From Vicinamibacterales bacterium (GTDB taxonomy: Bacteria > Acidobacteriota > Vicinamibacteria > Vicinamibacterales > UBA2999): 64,000 bases of DNA. A program made the position numbers and the translations under genes. The stretch is from contig JAUXWO010000010.1 in assembly GCA_030680175.1 (NCBI GenBank), positions 1-64,000 of the forward strand, written 5' to 3'. Under the pieces are notes generated by a model that did no database searches, had not been told where the DNA came from, and saw only the letters and a list, made by a program, of their open reading frames with translations. Positions 25,941 through 34,837 of this stretch are shown in pieces; position 1 is the first letter of the stretch; each line of letters starts with the position of its first letter.

Positions 25941-27368
25941 CTAGTCCCCGGGCGTCTCGCCCGCCTCGTCGTCCTCGTCCGCCTCGTCCGGCAGGCCGAG
26001 CAGGTTGGCCGTCTGCAGCACGCGCGGCACGGCGTCGAGCGCCTGCAGCGGCGTGATGTCCTCGGCGGACGTCGCGCCCAGCTCCTTGAAGCGGCGCGCG
26101 GTCACGAGCACCCGCGTCTCGTACGAGCCGACCGTGTCGTTGAACGCGCGCACCGTGCCATCGAGCCGGGTCCGCAGCGTGTCGAGGTGGCCGGTCATCC
26201 TGGTCACGCGCTCGTACAGCTCCTTGCCGAGCGTGCTCACCTCCTCGGCGTTCTTCGCGAGACGCTCCTCGCGCCAGCCGTGCGCGACCGCGCGCAGCAG
26301 CGCGATGAGCGTGATCGGACTCGCCGGGAACACCCGCTGGCCGACGCCGAAGTCGATGAGGCCCACATCCTGCTGCAGCGCGGCCTGGAAGATCGCCTCG
26401 CCGGGCAGGAACATGATGACGAACTCGGGCGAGGGCTGGAACTGCTCCCAGTAGCCCTTGGCGCTCAACTTCTGCATGTGCTCGCGCACCTGCCGTGCGT
26501 GCGCCTGCAGGCACTGCTGCCGCGTCACGTCGTCCTGCGCCTCCTGCAGATCGAGGTACGCCTCGAGGGGCACCTTGGCGTCGATCACCACCGTGCGATC
26601 GCCCGGCAGCGTGACGATCAGGTCCGGACGGAGCCGGCCCGTCTCGGTCGCGGCGGACGGCTGCTCCTGGAAGTCGCAGTGGTGCAGCATCCCCGCCATT
26701 TCGACGACGCGGCGGAGCTGAATCTCGCCCCAGCGGCCGCGGACCTGCGGCGCGCGGAGGGCGCGCACGAGCTGCTGCGTCTCCATGCGGAGCTGATGCT
26801 GCGACTGGCCGACGGCCTTGAGCAGCGTCTGAAGCTCCGTCCCGGTCTGCACGCGATTGTGCTCGACCTCGCCGAGCTTCTTGTCCACGCTCGCGAGCGC
26901 CTCGCGAATGGGCCGGACGAGCTCATCGAAGGCCTGCTGCCGCTGGCCGAGCCGCTCCTGCGCGAGCTTCAGGAACTCCTCGTTGTTCTGGCGCAGCGTG
27001 GCGCCGGCCAGCGCGCTGAACGAGTCCTTGAGCTGGAGCTGCGCCTTCTCGAGCAGCGCCATCTGCGCCGGCACGGCCGCGCGCTGATGGTCGAGCTCGG
27101 TCGAGAGCTTGGCGTGCTGCTCGCGCAGGTACGAGGCCTCGCCGCGGGCCTGCTCCAGCTCGTCGCGCGTGCGCACGAGATCGTCCTGCACTTCGCCGAG
27201 CCGCTTGGCGGTCTCCTGAAAGAGGGTCTGCGCCGATGACACCGCCCCCTGGTGCACGGCGGCGGTGTCGGCCATGTCGCGCCGCATGAGCGCGCGCGCC
27301 ACCAGCCACGCGAGAAAGGCCCCCCCCGCCGCTCCGGCGGCCGCGGCGTAGACGATCGTCGTGTCCAT
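25941..27368 (-). CDS. rmuC: DNA recombination protein RmuC
   Basis: A 475-residue RmuC family protein, associated with limiting recombination at inverted repeats in E. coli. An N-terminal membrane helix (about 5-27) is followed by a coiled coil (about 40-190) and the RmuC nuclease-like domain (GRWGEIQLRRVVEMAGM, DLIVTLPGDRTVVIDAKVPLEAY, EFVIMFLPGEAIF). Complete, with an acidic C-terminal tail (DEADEDDEAGE). Its presence is notable because this chromosome is unusually rich in inverted repeats, though rmuC is widespread. It lies between the TPR lipoprotein and the M28 peptidase, all on the minus strand. Confidence 0.93.
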   Translation of the reverse strand: MDTTIVYAAAAGAAGGAFLAWLVARALMRRDMADTAAVHQGAVSSAQTLFQETAKRLGEVQDDLVRTRDELEQARGEASYLREQHAKLSTELDHQRAAVPAQMALLEKAQLQLKDSFSALAGATLRQNNEEFLKLAQERLGQRQQAFDELVRPIREALASVDKKLGEVEHNRVQTGTELQTLLKAVGQSQHQLRMETQQLVRALRAPQVRGRWGEIQLRRVVEMAGMLHHCDFQEQPSAATETGRLRPDLIVTLPGDRTVVIDAKVPLEAYLDLQEAQDDVTRQQCLQAHARQVREHMQKLSAKGYWEQFQPSPEFVIMFLPGEAIFQAALQQDVGLIDFGVGQRVFPASPITLIALLRAVAHGWREERLAKNAEEVSTLGKELYERVTRMTGHLDTLRTRLDGTVRAFNDTVGSYETRVLVTARRFKELGATSAEDITPLQALDAVPRVLQTANLLGLPDEADEDDEAGETPGD

Positions 27369-27413
27369 CAGTTCCTGAGGTCCAGTTGTTCCAGCATGGG
27401 CGCGGCGGCGGGC

Positions 27414-28991
27414 CTACGGCCGGCCGCCGGCTGAGGGTGTCGGCGCGCGCGGCAGTGTCTTCCGCGGCAGCAGCGCGTCGCGGTTGGCGGCGTGATACAC
27501 GAAGGCCGCGGTGATGACGGCGTTCTTCATCAGGTCGGCCGCGATGAGCTGGTCATACAGGTCGAGGTTCGAGTGGTGGGTGCGGCTGCCGTACTGGATC
27601 GGGTCCTGAATGAACTGGAAGCCCGGCAGGCCCACGGCGTCGTACGCGAGATGATCGGTGCCGCCCGTGTTGCGGATGGTGAGGTGCGTCATCCCGAGGT
27701 TGGCAAACGGCGCCATCCAGGCACGGAAGATGGGCGCGATGGCCTCGTTCCCCTGCAGGTGGACGCCGCGGTACTGGCCCGTCCCGTTGTCCATGTTGAA
27801 GTACGCCGACAGGGTGGCATGGGCCGGCTTCAGGGCCATGGTGGCCGGATCGGCGAAGTGCTGCCGCACGTAGGCGCGTGACCCGAGCAGGCCCTGCTCC
27901 TCGCCGGTCCAGAGCGCCATGCGGACGGTGCGCCGCATCGGCAGGCCCGTGGCCTTCAGAATGCGCATCGCCTCGAGCATCACGGCCGAGCCCGAGGCGT
28001 TGTCGACGCTGCCGGTGCCCGCGTGCCAGGAGTCGAAGTGCGCACCGAGCATCACCAGCTCATTGGCCTTGTCCGTCCCCGGAATCTCGGCGATGACGTT
28101 GTGCGCGGTGAGGTCCTCGTCATGGAACGTGTTGCGGACATCCACCTCGAGCGTCACGGGCACGCCGTTCTCGACGAGCCGCACCAGCCGGTTGTAATGC
28201 TCGGTCGCCACGGCGAGCTGGGGCGGCACGGGCGGATCCGCGGGGTTGCGCGGTCCGCCGGCGGCGACGAGCACGCTGCCGCTGTCGCCCCGGTTGAACC
28301 CGGGTTCGAGCACGGCGACAACGCCCTCCGACAGCAGGAACGCGTGGCGCCTGGCCTGGAAGGCCTGCGCCTGCGCGAACCCGCCGCCCGGACCGCCGCC
28401 CCCTGGTGCGACGACCTGCAGCGTCATCGCGTCGAGCGCGTCCGTGGTGAGGCGCTGCGCTGGCGCCTCGAAGAGCGGTGCGACGGGGCGCGCGGGCTGG
28501 AGGAGGACGACCCGATCCTTGAGCGTGCCGCGGTACTTCTCGAAGTCCGCGTCCTCGGTGATCACGGCCACAACCGCGCCGGCCGTCACCGCCCGGCCCG
28601 TGCCCGGCGTCCAGGCCCTGGCGTACGCGAGCACGGGCCAGGGCGTCGGCTCCACGACGTGCACCACCGTGCGCGTGTTGCTCCAGCCGCGACCGAACTC
28701 GCCCCACGGCTCGATCGCGACGTTGCTCAGGCCGAGCTCGCGCGCCTTCGTCGCGGCCCACTCAGACGCGCGCCGCTGTTGCGGCGAGTTGGTCAGCCGG
28801 GGGCCGTGGACTTCGGTCATCCACCAGGCCAGGTTCATGACCTGGGAGCGTTCCAGGCCCTCTTCCTTGATCTTGTAGATCGCGTCCAGGTCGACCGGTT
28901 CGTGGAGCTGGGCCGTCACGCCCAGGCCCCCCGCCAGGAGGAGAGCAACGCAGAGAGCAGAGCGCAGCGTCAGGGGGTGGCGTCTCGTCAC
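27414..28991 (-). CDS. Secreted M28 family zinc aminopeptidase
   Basis: A 525-residue exported peptidase with a signal peptide (LTLRSALCVALLLAGGLGVTA). The catalytic domain has LGAHFDSWHAGTGSVDNASG, the Glu in WTGEEQGLLG, the Asp in FNMDNGTG and the His in SNTGGTDHL-like/THHSNLDLY segments, which fit the two-zinc M28 site. The middle of the protein (about 120-290) looks like a PA-type insert. The GTG at 28991 is preferred over the upstream start at 29189 because GGAGG lies 8 nt before it and the signal peptide begins there. It likely releases N-terminal amino acids from peptides outside the cytoplasm. Confidence 0.88.
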   Translation of the reverse strand: MTRRHPLTLRSALCVALLLAGGLGVTAQLHEPVDLDAIYKIKEEGLERSQVMNLAWWMTEVHGPRLTNSPQQRRASEWAATKARELGLSNVAIEPWGEFGRGWSNTRTVVHVVEPTPWPVLAYARAWTPGTGRAVTAGAVVAVITEDADFEKYRGTLKDRVVLLQPARPVAPLFEAPAQRLTTDALDAMTLQVVAPGGGGPGGGFAQAQAFQARRHAFLLSEGVVAVLEPGFNRGDSGSVLVAAGGPRNPADPPVPPQLAVATEHYNRLVRLVENGVPVTLEVDVRNTFHDEDLTAHNVIAEIPGTDKANELVMLGAHFDSWHAGTGSVDNASGSAVMLEAMRILKATGLPMRRTVRMALWTGEEQGLLGSRAYVRQHFADPATMALKPAHATLSAYFNMDNGTGQYRGVHLQGNEAIAPIFRAWMAPFANLGMTHLTIRNTGGTDHLAYDAVGLPGFQFIQDPIQYGSRTHHSNLDLYDQLIAADLMKNAVITAAFVYHAANRDALLPRKTLPRAPTPSAGGRP

Positions 28992-29300
28992 GGTCGTATC
29001 CTCCACGCGTGGGGTGTCTCGACTGAATGAGGGGACGACCCCGGTCCTCGGCCCGAAGGCGATGTTGCGGGCCGCCAGGCGGATGGCCCGGTCGCAGGTC
29101 GTCAGCGACACTCTGCGAGACCCCCGCAGTTTAGCGCACCACGCCGCTGACGGTTTCCGCTCGTGGGGTGCCAGTACTGTAACGCCCACCGGTCCGCACG
29201 AGGCCCGTGCCCTGAGCGTGGTACCGCGAGCGAACAGGATGGCGGGCGATCCGAGGCCGGCCCGAGCTGGATCGCCTGTTGCAACCCGGGTTTTGTTCCG
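28992..29300. other. Divergent intergenic region between M28 peptidase and PEGA pseudokinase
   Basis: This 309-bp region lies between divergent starts. It contains the M28 ribosome-binding site (GGAGG on the minus strand, near 29000-29005) and a 10-bp palindrome AACCCGGGTT at 29283-29292, just before the ATG at 29301. No clear promoter pair, RNA gene or small ORF was seen. Confidence 0.4.
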
Positions 29301-30998
29301 ATGAGTACGTCAGTGGCTGCCCCCCCCCAGGTGTTCGTCGACGGCCTCGGCGCCAGGCAGGTCGTGCGCGACGAGGGGAGCGGCGCCCTGCATGAACACC
29401 TGATCCTCGACCGCGAGCTGGTGGAGACCCCGGGGTTCCTGGTGGCGCTCGGCGAGCGAGTGGCGCGCCTCGGCGCGTTCCGGAACGCCTGCTATGCCCG
29501 CGTTGGACACGTCGAGGCCCTGCCCGACGGGGGCGCGGCGCTCGTCTCCGAGTTCACCCATGGATGGCGGCTCTCGCAGATCCTGTCGCACGCGGACGCC
29601 GCGGGCGTGGCCATCGCCCCACCCGCCGTCTTCGGGCTCGTGCGGCAGCTGCTGCCAGCCGTGGCGCTCCTGTCGCAGCACGCACGCGAGGTGGCCCACG
29701 GCGCCCTGGCGCCGGAGCGGCTGATCGTCACGCCCCAGGGCCGGCTCGTCGTGACCGAGCATGTGCTGGCGAGCGCCATCGAAGCCCTCCAGTACGGGCG
29801 CGAGCGGTTGTGGCGCGAGTTCCGCGTGGCGACGCCGCCCGCGGCGGGCCTGCCGCGCATGGGGCCGCGCACCGACGTGATGCAGGCCGGCCTCGTCACG
29901 ATCGCGCTGGTGCTGGGCCGGCCGCTCGGTGACGCGGATCTCCCGGACGGCCTGCCCGCGCTCGTCGAGGAGGCGCGCGCGTGCCTCGAGCGCCACGGCT
30001 CCGGCGTGGTTGCCGGCCCGGTGTGCGAGTGGTTGAGCCGCGCGCTGCAGCTCGATGCGCGCGCCTCGTTCCAGTCGCTCTTCGACGCGCAGGCATCGCT
30101 CGAGCGTGTGCTGGCCGGCGACCGGGGTGCGCTCACGGCGCCGGCCTCGATCGAGTCCCTGCTGGCGCGGCTGGCGCTTCCGCCGGTCGTCCCGCCCGAA
30201 GCCGCACCGCCCATCCCGCACGAGGGGATCGAACCCGAGTCCGCACTGATGGCCGTCATGGTGGATGAGGCCGGTGGCGCGGCCGCCGCGGCGTTCGCGA
30301 CGCGGGAGGGACGGGAGGCAGGCGAGGCCGCGGAAGCGGTGGCGTCCGTGTCGCAGCCGGCGATCGACGTGGCGGCCACGACGGTGATCGACGTGGCGGA
30401 GGCGGCGGTGCCTGACGCGGTGGCCGCGGTTGTGCCGCCGGCGCCTGCGAGTCCGGACCTGCGTGCGCCGTCGTCGCGACGCCTGGTGCAGGCGCTCGCC
30501 GCCGTCGCGATCATCGCGCTTGTCGAGGCGGCGCTCATCGTGGGCCTGTGGAACCGCGCCCCCGCACCGAGCCAGGCGACCGAGGGGGAACTCGTCGTGC
30601 AGTCCCGTCCGATCGCGGCTCGAGTGATCGTCGACGGGGAAGACCGGGGCGCGACCCCGCTGACGATGACGCTGCCGGCCGGATCCCATGTGCTGCAGGT
30701 GGCGGTGAGCGGTTCGGAACCGCGTGTCATCCCGCTGATGATTCAGCCGGGTGTGCAGACGGCGCAGTACGTGGAGTTGCTGAACGTGCCGACGACCGGC
30801 GTGCTCGAGATCCGGAGCGACCCGGCGCGCGCGCGGGTGTTCGTGGACGGCCGCGACCACGGTCTGACCCCGCTGACGATCCGTGACCTGCCACCAGGCG
30901 AGCGCGAGGTGATCCTCGAGCATGGATCCCGCCGCGTGACCCAGCGCGTCCGCGTCGAACCCGGCACAACCGCCCAACTGGTGGTCCCTCTCCCCTAG
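29301..30998 (+). CDS. Membrane pseudokinase with two PEGA domains
   Basis: A 565-residue protein. Residues about 30-290 look like a protein-kinase fold without catalytic residues: the HRDxxPxN loop is HGALAPERLIV (133-143) and the DFG site is TEH (152-154). GPRTDVMQAGLVTIALVLGRPL matches the DVYxLGVVLYELLTGRPP helix. After an Ala/Val-rich linker comes one membrane helix (395-417). Two PEGA domains follow (VIVDGEDRGATPLTM and VFVDGRDHGLTPLTI). It is probably a scaffold that binds a partner inside and the cell wall or a surface ligand outside. The ATG at 29301 is chosen because upstream sequence does not look coding. Confidence 0.78.
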   Translation: MSTSVAAPPQVFVDGLGARQVVRDEGSGALHEHLILDRELVETPGFLVALGERVARLGAFRNACYARVGHVEALPDGGAALVSEFTHGWRLSQILSHADAAGVAIAPPAVFGLVRQLLPAVALLSQHAREVAHGALAPERLIVTPQGRLVVTEHVLASAIEALQYGRERLWREFRVATPPAAGLPRMGPRTDVMQAGLVTIALVLGRPLGDADLPDGLPALVEEARACLERHGSGVVAGPVCEWLSRALQLDARASFQSLFDAQASLERVLAGDRGALTAPASIESLLARLALPPVVPPEAAPPIPHEGIEPESALMAVMVDEAGGAAAAAFATREGREAGEAAEAVASVSQPAIDVAATTVIDVAEAAVPDAVAAVVPPAPASPDLRAPSSRRLVQALAAVAIIALVEAALIVGLWNRAPAPSQATEGELVVQSRPIAARVIVDGEDRGATPLTMTLPAGSHVLQVAVSGSEPRVIPLMIQPGVQTAQYVELLNVPTTGVLEIRSDPARARVFVDGRDHGLTPLTIRDLPPGEREVILEHGSRRVTQRVRVEPGTTAQLVVPLP

Positions 30999-31000
30999 AA

Positions 31001-31029
31001 GCACCCCGGCACCCCGGCACCCCGCACCT
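31001..31029. repeat. Short GGCACCCC tandem repeat
   Basis: Three copies of an 8-bp GGCACCCC unit follow three bases after the TAG stop at 30996-30998. It resembles the longer GGGCACC array at 57583-57766 and is the smallest of the post-stop arrays. Confidence 0.6.
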
Positions 31030-31041
31030 GTTTTCTATATC

Positions 31042-31070
31042 TTGCAATCCCGCTAAACCATTGTTATCAT
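31042..31070 (+). promoter_or_regulatory. Sigma-70-like promoter for the M23 peptidase gene
   Basis: TTGCAA and TATCAT are 17 bp apart in an AT-rich patch that stands out from its surroundings. It lies about 90 bp upstream of the TTG start at 31159, so the mRNA would have a leader containing a GC-rich hairpin. This is the best -35/-10 pair seen in the window. Confidence 0.55.
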
Positions 31071-31158
31071 TCGGCGTTCTCGCGGCGGGGCCCATCGGGC
31101 GGGTCCCAGTCGTCCAGTCTGGGGCGAACGATCTAACCAAAGGCCACCTGGTACTGTT

Positions 31159-32439
31159 TTGCGACGAACCGCCATCCTCTTCGCTGCCGCCCTGATGCTC
31201 GCACTGCCGCTCGCCTTCGCGATGGGGTGCCGCCTCGTCGATGTCGATGAGTTGCCGAGCCCCGCCCGCGCCGGCGCGGACATCCTGCTGGCGCCCGATT
31301 CCGAATTGATCGCCGCCCTCGTGCCGCCGCGCACGACGCTGGCCGCCGTGCTGCACGGGCATGAGCTGGCGCAGCAGGAGGTCGTGTCGCTCATTCGCAC
31401 CATCGGCGCGCACTTCGACCTGCGACGCCTGCGCGCGGGCCGGCCCTACCGGCTCGATCGCCTGCATGACGGGCGCGTGCGGCAGTTCGAGTACGAGATT
31501 GACGGCGACCAGATCCTGCAGGTGCAGCGCGCCGACGAGGGCGACGCCTTCGAGGCGTCCATCGTGCCCATCCCGAAGCACATCGAGGTGGCGACGTTCG
31601 AGGGCCGCATCGACCGGCAGACCTCATCGCTCTATGCCGCGATCGTGGGCGGGGGCGAGCATGTGGAGCTCGCGCTGGCGCTGGCCGAGGTGTACAGCGG
31701 CGAGATCGACTTCAACGGCGACGTGCATCCCGGCGACGAGTTCCGCCTGGTCTTCGAGAAGGCCACGCGCGAGGACGGGCAGCATGCCGGCTACGGGCCG
31801 GTGCTCGCGGCCGAGTTCGTCAACGCGGGCCGGCGGCTGCGCGCGGTGCGGTTCACCGACGCCGACGGCAGGGCCGGCTACTACGATGAGCAGGGCCGCT
31901 CGCTGCGGCGCATGTTCCTCAAGTCCCCGTTGAAGTTCGAGCCGCGCATCACCTCCAGCTTCTCGAACGCGCGGCGTCATCCGGTGCTGAACTACGTCCG
32001 CGCGCATCGCGGCGTGGACTACGGCGCGCCGGCCGGCGCCCCCGTCGTCGCGGTGTCGAGCGGGGTCGTGGTGATGGCCGGGTGGAACGGCGGGGCGGGT
32101 CGCATGGTGCGCATCCGCCACACGAGCGGCTACCAGAGCGAGTACTTCCACCTCTCGGCGATCGCACCCGGCGTGCGCGTCGGCGCGCGTGTCAGTCAGG
32201 GCGACACGATCGGGCGTGTGGGCGCCACGGGACTGGCGTCCGGGCCGCACCTGCACTACGGGCTCATCAAGAACGGGACGCACGTGAACCCCGTCACCGC
32301 GCACCGCAACATGCCCCCGGGCGAACCCGTCGCCGCCGTGCGCCTGGCCGCCTTCGAAGCCGAGCGCGACCGCCTCTTCGGTCGCCTCTCGATCACCACC
32401 CCGCTCCGCGCCGCCGACGCCGACGCCACCGACGAATAG
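31159..32439 (+). CDS. M23 family peptidoglycan metallopeptidase
   Basis: A 426-residue exported endopeptidase that cuts peptidoglycan cross-bridges. It has a signal peptide (RRTAILFAAALMLALPLAFA) with a following Cys, an OapA-like/LysM-like central region (about 70-240), and a C-terminal M23 domain with zinc motifs HRGVDYGAP and HLHYGLIKNG plus KNGTHVNPV. The TTG at 31159 is used because the signal peptide starts there. The well-formed promoter 90 bp upstream suggests independent transcription. Full length for an OapA-M23 protein. It is convergent with the VWA gene across a 467-bp repeat region. Confidence 0.9.
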   Translation: MRRTAILFAAALMLALPLAFAMGCRLVDVDELPSPARAGADILLAPDSELIAALVPPRTTLAAVLHGHELAQQEVVSLIRTIGAHFDLRRLRAGRPYRLDRLHDGRVRQFEYEIDGDQILQVQRADEGDAFEASIVPIPKHIEVATFEGRIDRQTSSLYAAIVGGGEHVELALALAEVYSGEIDFNGDVHPGDEFRLVFEKATREDGQHAGYGPVLAAEFVNAGRRLRAVRFTDADGRAGYYDEQGRSLRRMFLKSPLKFEPRITSSFSNARRHPVLNYVRAHRGVDYGAPAGAPVVAVSSGVVVMAGWNGGAGRMVRIRHTSGYQSEYFHLSAIAPGVRVGARVSQGDTIGRVGATGLASGPHLHYGLIKNGTHVNPVTAHRNMPPGEPVAAVRLAAFEAERDRLFGRLSITTPLRAADADATDE

Positions 32440-32454
32440 CGCCCTCGGCGACCA

Positions 32455-32906
32455 CGTACAAACACGAAGGTCACGAAGGACGCTCTTCTCAGCGACTCCG
32501 GTATCGAAGACCGGATCGTCTTGAAGAGAATGCGTGGTTCTTCTTCGTGGCCTTCGTGTCCTTCGTGTTTTGTACGTAGTTCACCCGGCCAGTGGTGAAC
32601 GAGAAGGATTCGCCTCCTCGTGCGTCCTTCATTTCCTCGTGTGCTTCGTGCTTGTCCGTGATCCACCCGGCCAGTGGAACGGCAGGGCGGGGATCACGTA
32701 CAAACACGAAGGACACGTCTGCCTCCGCGGCCGGAGGCCGCTACGGCGTGACCTCGCCGAAGCTCGCCTGAGACTGAGGCGAGCGGAGGCGGGAAGGTCA
32801 CGAAGGACGCTCTTCTCAGCGACTCCGGTATCGAAGACCGGATCGTCTTGAAGAGAATGCGCGGTTCTTCTTCGTGGCCTTCGTGTCCTTCGTGTTTGTC
32901 CGTGAT
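32455..32906. repeat. Composite long-hairpin repeats of 9-bp units at a convergent junction
   Basis: Bases 32440-32906 hold no gene. A block at 32468-32571 is repeated at 32794-32897, about 103 bp with only one or two differences. Each block starts with CACGAAGGW-type 9-mers, has an inner hairpin (CCGGT-ATCGAAG-ACCGG flanked by CTCTTC and GAAGAG) and ends with CTTCGTGNC 9-mers that are complementary to the first. Between the blocks lies the dispersed palindromic element at 32715-32797. ACCCGGCCAG occurs at about 32584 and 32668, and again at 32911 inside the VWA gene end. Confidence 0.8.
32715..32797 (+). repeat. Dispersed 85-bp palindromic element, copy A
   Basis: Copy A of an element with two further copies (inverted at 50171-50253, forward at 54959-55047). 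It has a GC-rich hairpin GCGGCC/GGCCGC and a second perfect stem GCTCGCCT-GAGACTG-AGGCGAGC. Copy B has the same stem but a different loop (CAATATC), so the pairing is conserved while the loop varies. This suggests selection on structure. Confidence 0.7.
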
Positions 32907-34004
32907 CTACCCGGCCAGCCGTGAGAGCGCGATGGCCGTGAGGTCGAGGCCGGCGGCCTGGAGCCACAGCTCGCCGTGGTCGCGCACGAGCAGGAGGCCG
33001 AGGCCGAGAAAGGCCGCGGCGGCCGCGAGCGCCCACCAGTAGAGCTCGGTGAAGCCTTCCTCGACGCCGCGGGACCCGGCGCGGCGGCGCGCGGCATCGA
33101 TGATCGTCGTGGCAATCTCGCGGTCGGTCTCGCGGCCGATCTCCAGGTAGCGCCCGCCGCCCGCCGTCGCCACGTCCATGAGCGACGCGCGGTCGAGCAC
33201 CGACGAGACCGGCGCGGCCGCGCGGACCGCGCCGCCGGGAGGCACGGGCTCGGGGATGATGCCGCCCGCGGTGGTGCCGACACCGACGACGAAGACGGGG
33301 ATGCCGCGGGCGTTGGCCAGGTCGAGCGAGGTGGCGACCTCGCCGCTCCAGGCCTGTCCATCCGAGATCAGCACGAAGGCCTTCGCGTTGGCCGACACGC
33401 CGTTCATCTCCTCGTCGCGCTCCACCAGGCGCAGCCCCCAGTAGATGCCGCGCTCGATGTTGGTGTCCCAGGTCGAGTCGTCCTCGAGGCGGAACGGCGG
33501 CTCGCGCAGGTGGTCGAGGAAGAAGAAGACCGTGTTGGGATCGGTCGTCAGCCGCACCTGCGGCGCCGCGATGCGCGCGAAGACGGCGAGCGCCATCCGA
33601 TCCTCCCGCCAGCTGAGCGCCTCGGCCAGCCGCCGCGAGAACGCCATCGACCGCTGCCACCGGTTGCCCGGGACGTCCTCGACATGCATCGAGGCGGACC
33701 CGTCCTGCAGGACGACGAGATCGACGCCGGCCGTGCGGACCATCGAGATCAGGAGCCGGGGCTGCGACACGGCGACGATGGTGCTGGCGGTGGCGAGGAT
33801 GAGGCACAGCCAGAACAGCAGCCCGCCGAACGGGCCATAGTGCTCGCGCACCGGCGTATGGCGCCGCCGCGTGAGCAGGCGGACGGCCTGCGCGCGCCGG
33901 GCCACCTGCCACACCCACAGCGCGACGAGGACCGCCGGCAGCAGGAGCAGCCAGAGGTACTGCGGCGCACCGAAGCGAAGCGTGGCGAGGTCGAACTCAG
34001 GCAT
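32907..34004 (-). CDS. VWA-domain membrane protein (BatB-like), last gene of the MoxR operon
   Basis: A 365-residue membrane protein with two N-terminal helices (WLLLLPAVLVALWVWQVA and LLFWLCLILATASTIVAV), a VWA domain whose metal-ion site starts DGSAS and ends LISDG, and one C-terminal helix. It is the distal VWA member of a minus-strand cluster headed by MoxR, equivalent to BatA/BatB of the aerotolerance type operon. Such proteins are thought to assemble complexes under MoxR ATPase control. The ATG at 34004 lies 29 bp after the preceding gene. Its stop lies inside the repeat region. Confidence 0.83.
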   Translation of the reverse strand: MPEFDLATLRFGAPQYLWLLLLPAVLVALWVWQVARRAQAVRLLTRRRHTPVREHYGPFGGLLFWLCLILATASTIVAVSQPRLLISMVRTAGVDLVVLQDGSASMHVEDVPGNRWQRSMAFSRRLAEALSWREDRMALAVFARIAAPQVRLTTDPNTVFFFLDHLREPPFRLEDDSTWDTNIERGIYWGLRLVERDEEMNGVSANAKAFVLISDGQAWSGEVATSLDLANARGIPVFVVGVGTTAGGIIPEPVPPGGAVRAAAPVSSVLDRASLMDVATAGGGRYLEIGRETDREIATTIIDAARRRAGSRGVEEGFTELYWWALAAAAAFLGLGLLLVRDHGELWLQAAGLDLTAIALSRLAG

Positions 34005-34033
34005 CTCGTGGGGTGTGGTTGACTACACGCCGC

Positions 34034-34756
34034 TTAACCTCGCCGCCGCGGCCGTTCGCCTTCGCCCGACCGCTCCGGCACCGCGCGCCGTTCGTCGGGG
34101 CTCATCGGGATCACCATCTGGAACTGGCGCATGTCGGTGCCGGCCGGCGGCGCCCCCGGCCGCCCATGCAGCGTCGGCCCGTCGGGCAGGTCGCTCGGCG
34201 TCGCCGGCGCGGCGTCGTCGTCGGCGCGGCGGATGTCGGTCGCCCGGTCGCCGGACATCGCCGCGCGCAGCCGCGCCGCGAACTCGTAGTTGTAGGCCGC
34301 ATCGGTGTGCCCGGGCGCGGCCCGCAGCACGTCGGCGTACTGGCGCATCGCCTCGTCGAGTCCGGCCAGCGTGATCGCCCGCGTCTCCGAGCCGGTCGCA
34401 CGCCGGTAGGCCGCGTTGGCCTTCACGAGCAGCATCTCGACGTCGGTCTCGATGACGGCGCCTGTCTCGTCGCGCTCGGGCTGCAGGCCCTCGTACTGAC
34501 CGCGCCAGTAGCGCGCGGCGAGCACCTGCCGGTCGAGGTCCGCGCGCTGCCGCGCGGTGATGCCGGGCAGCGGCCAGGCCGCGTCGAGTGCCGCCGCCAC
34601 GCGGGCGTGCGTTTCGTCGATCGCGCCGTAGCGCAGCGACGCCAGCTCCCGATGCGCGTCGGCCAGCTGCCCTTCAAGATTGCCCGCGGACCACAGCGCC
34701 ATCCCGACAAGCAGCCCCGCTACCGCTCCCACCGCCGCACCCATGCCTGTTCTCAT
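34034..34756 (-). CDS. Membrane-anchored hypothetical protein in the MoxR/VWA operon
   Basis: A 240-residue protein with one N-terminal membrane helix (AAVGAVAGLLVGMALWSAG), a helical central region that looks TPR-like (about 100-165, LDEAMRQYADVLRAAPGHTDAAYNYEF), and a low-complexity Pro/Arg-rich tail. No family was recognised. Its position between two VWA genes, co-oriented in a tight operon, suggests a structural part of the same complex (TPR proteins occur there in Bat operons as BatC/BatE). A heptamer array fills the 80 bp before its ATG at 34756. Confidence 0.7.
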   Translation of the reverse strand: MRTGMGAAVGAVAGLLVGMALWSAGNLEGQLADAHRELASLRYGAIDETHARVAAALDAAWPLPGITARQRADLDRQVLAARYWRGQYEGLQPERDETGAVIETDVEMLLVKANAAYRRATGSETRAITLAGLDEAMRQYADVLRAAPGHTDAAYNYEFAARLRAAMSGDRATDIRRADDDAAPATPSDLPDGPTLHGRPGAPPAGTDMRQFQMVIPMSPDERRAVPERSGEGERPRRRG

Positions 34757-34757
34757 C

Positions 34758-34837
34758 GTCTGCTCGCTATTCGCTATTCGCTGTTCGCAATTCGCAATTC
34801 GCCGTTCGCCGTTCGCCGTTCGCCGTTCGCAATTCGC
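34758..34837. repeat. Heptamer array (TCGCNNT) inside the MoxR/VWA operon
   Basis: About eleven consecutive 7-mers of the pattern TCGCTAT/TCGCAAT/TCGCCGT lie between the stop of the first VWA gene and the start of the hypothetical gene. The array would be transcribed as the 5' leader of that gene. No canonical ribosome-binding site is visible on the minus strand. Confidence 0.85.

Noticed and set aside
32440-32906. Small frames such as 32534-32851 in the repeat region
   Set aside because: They contain only repeat-derived codons and would span the inverted repeats.
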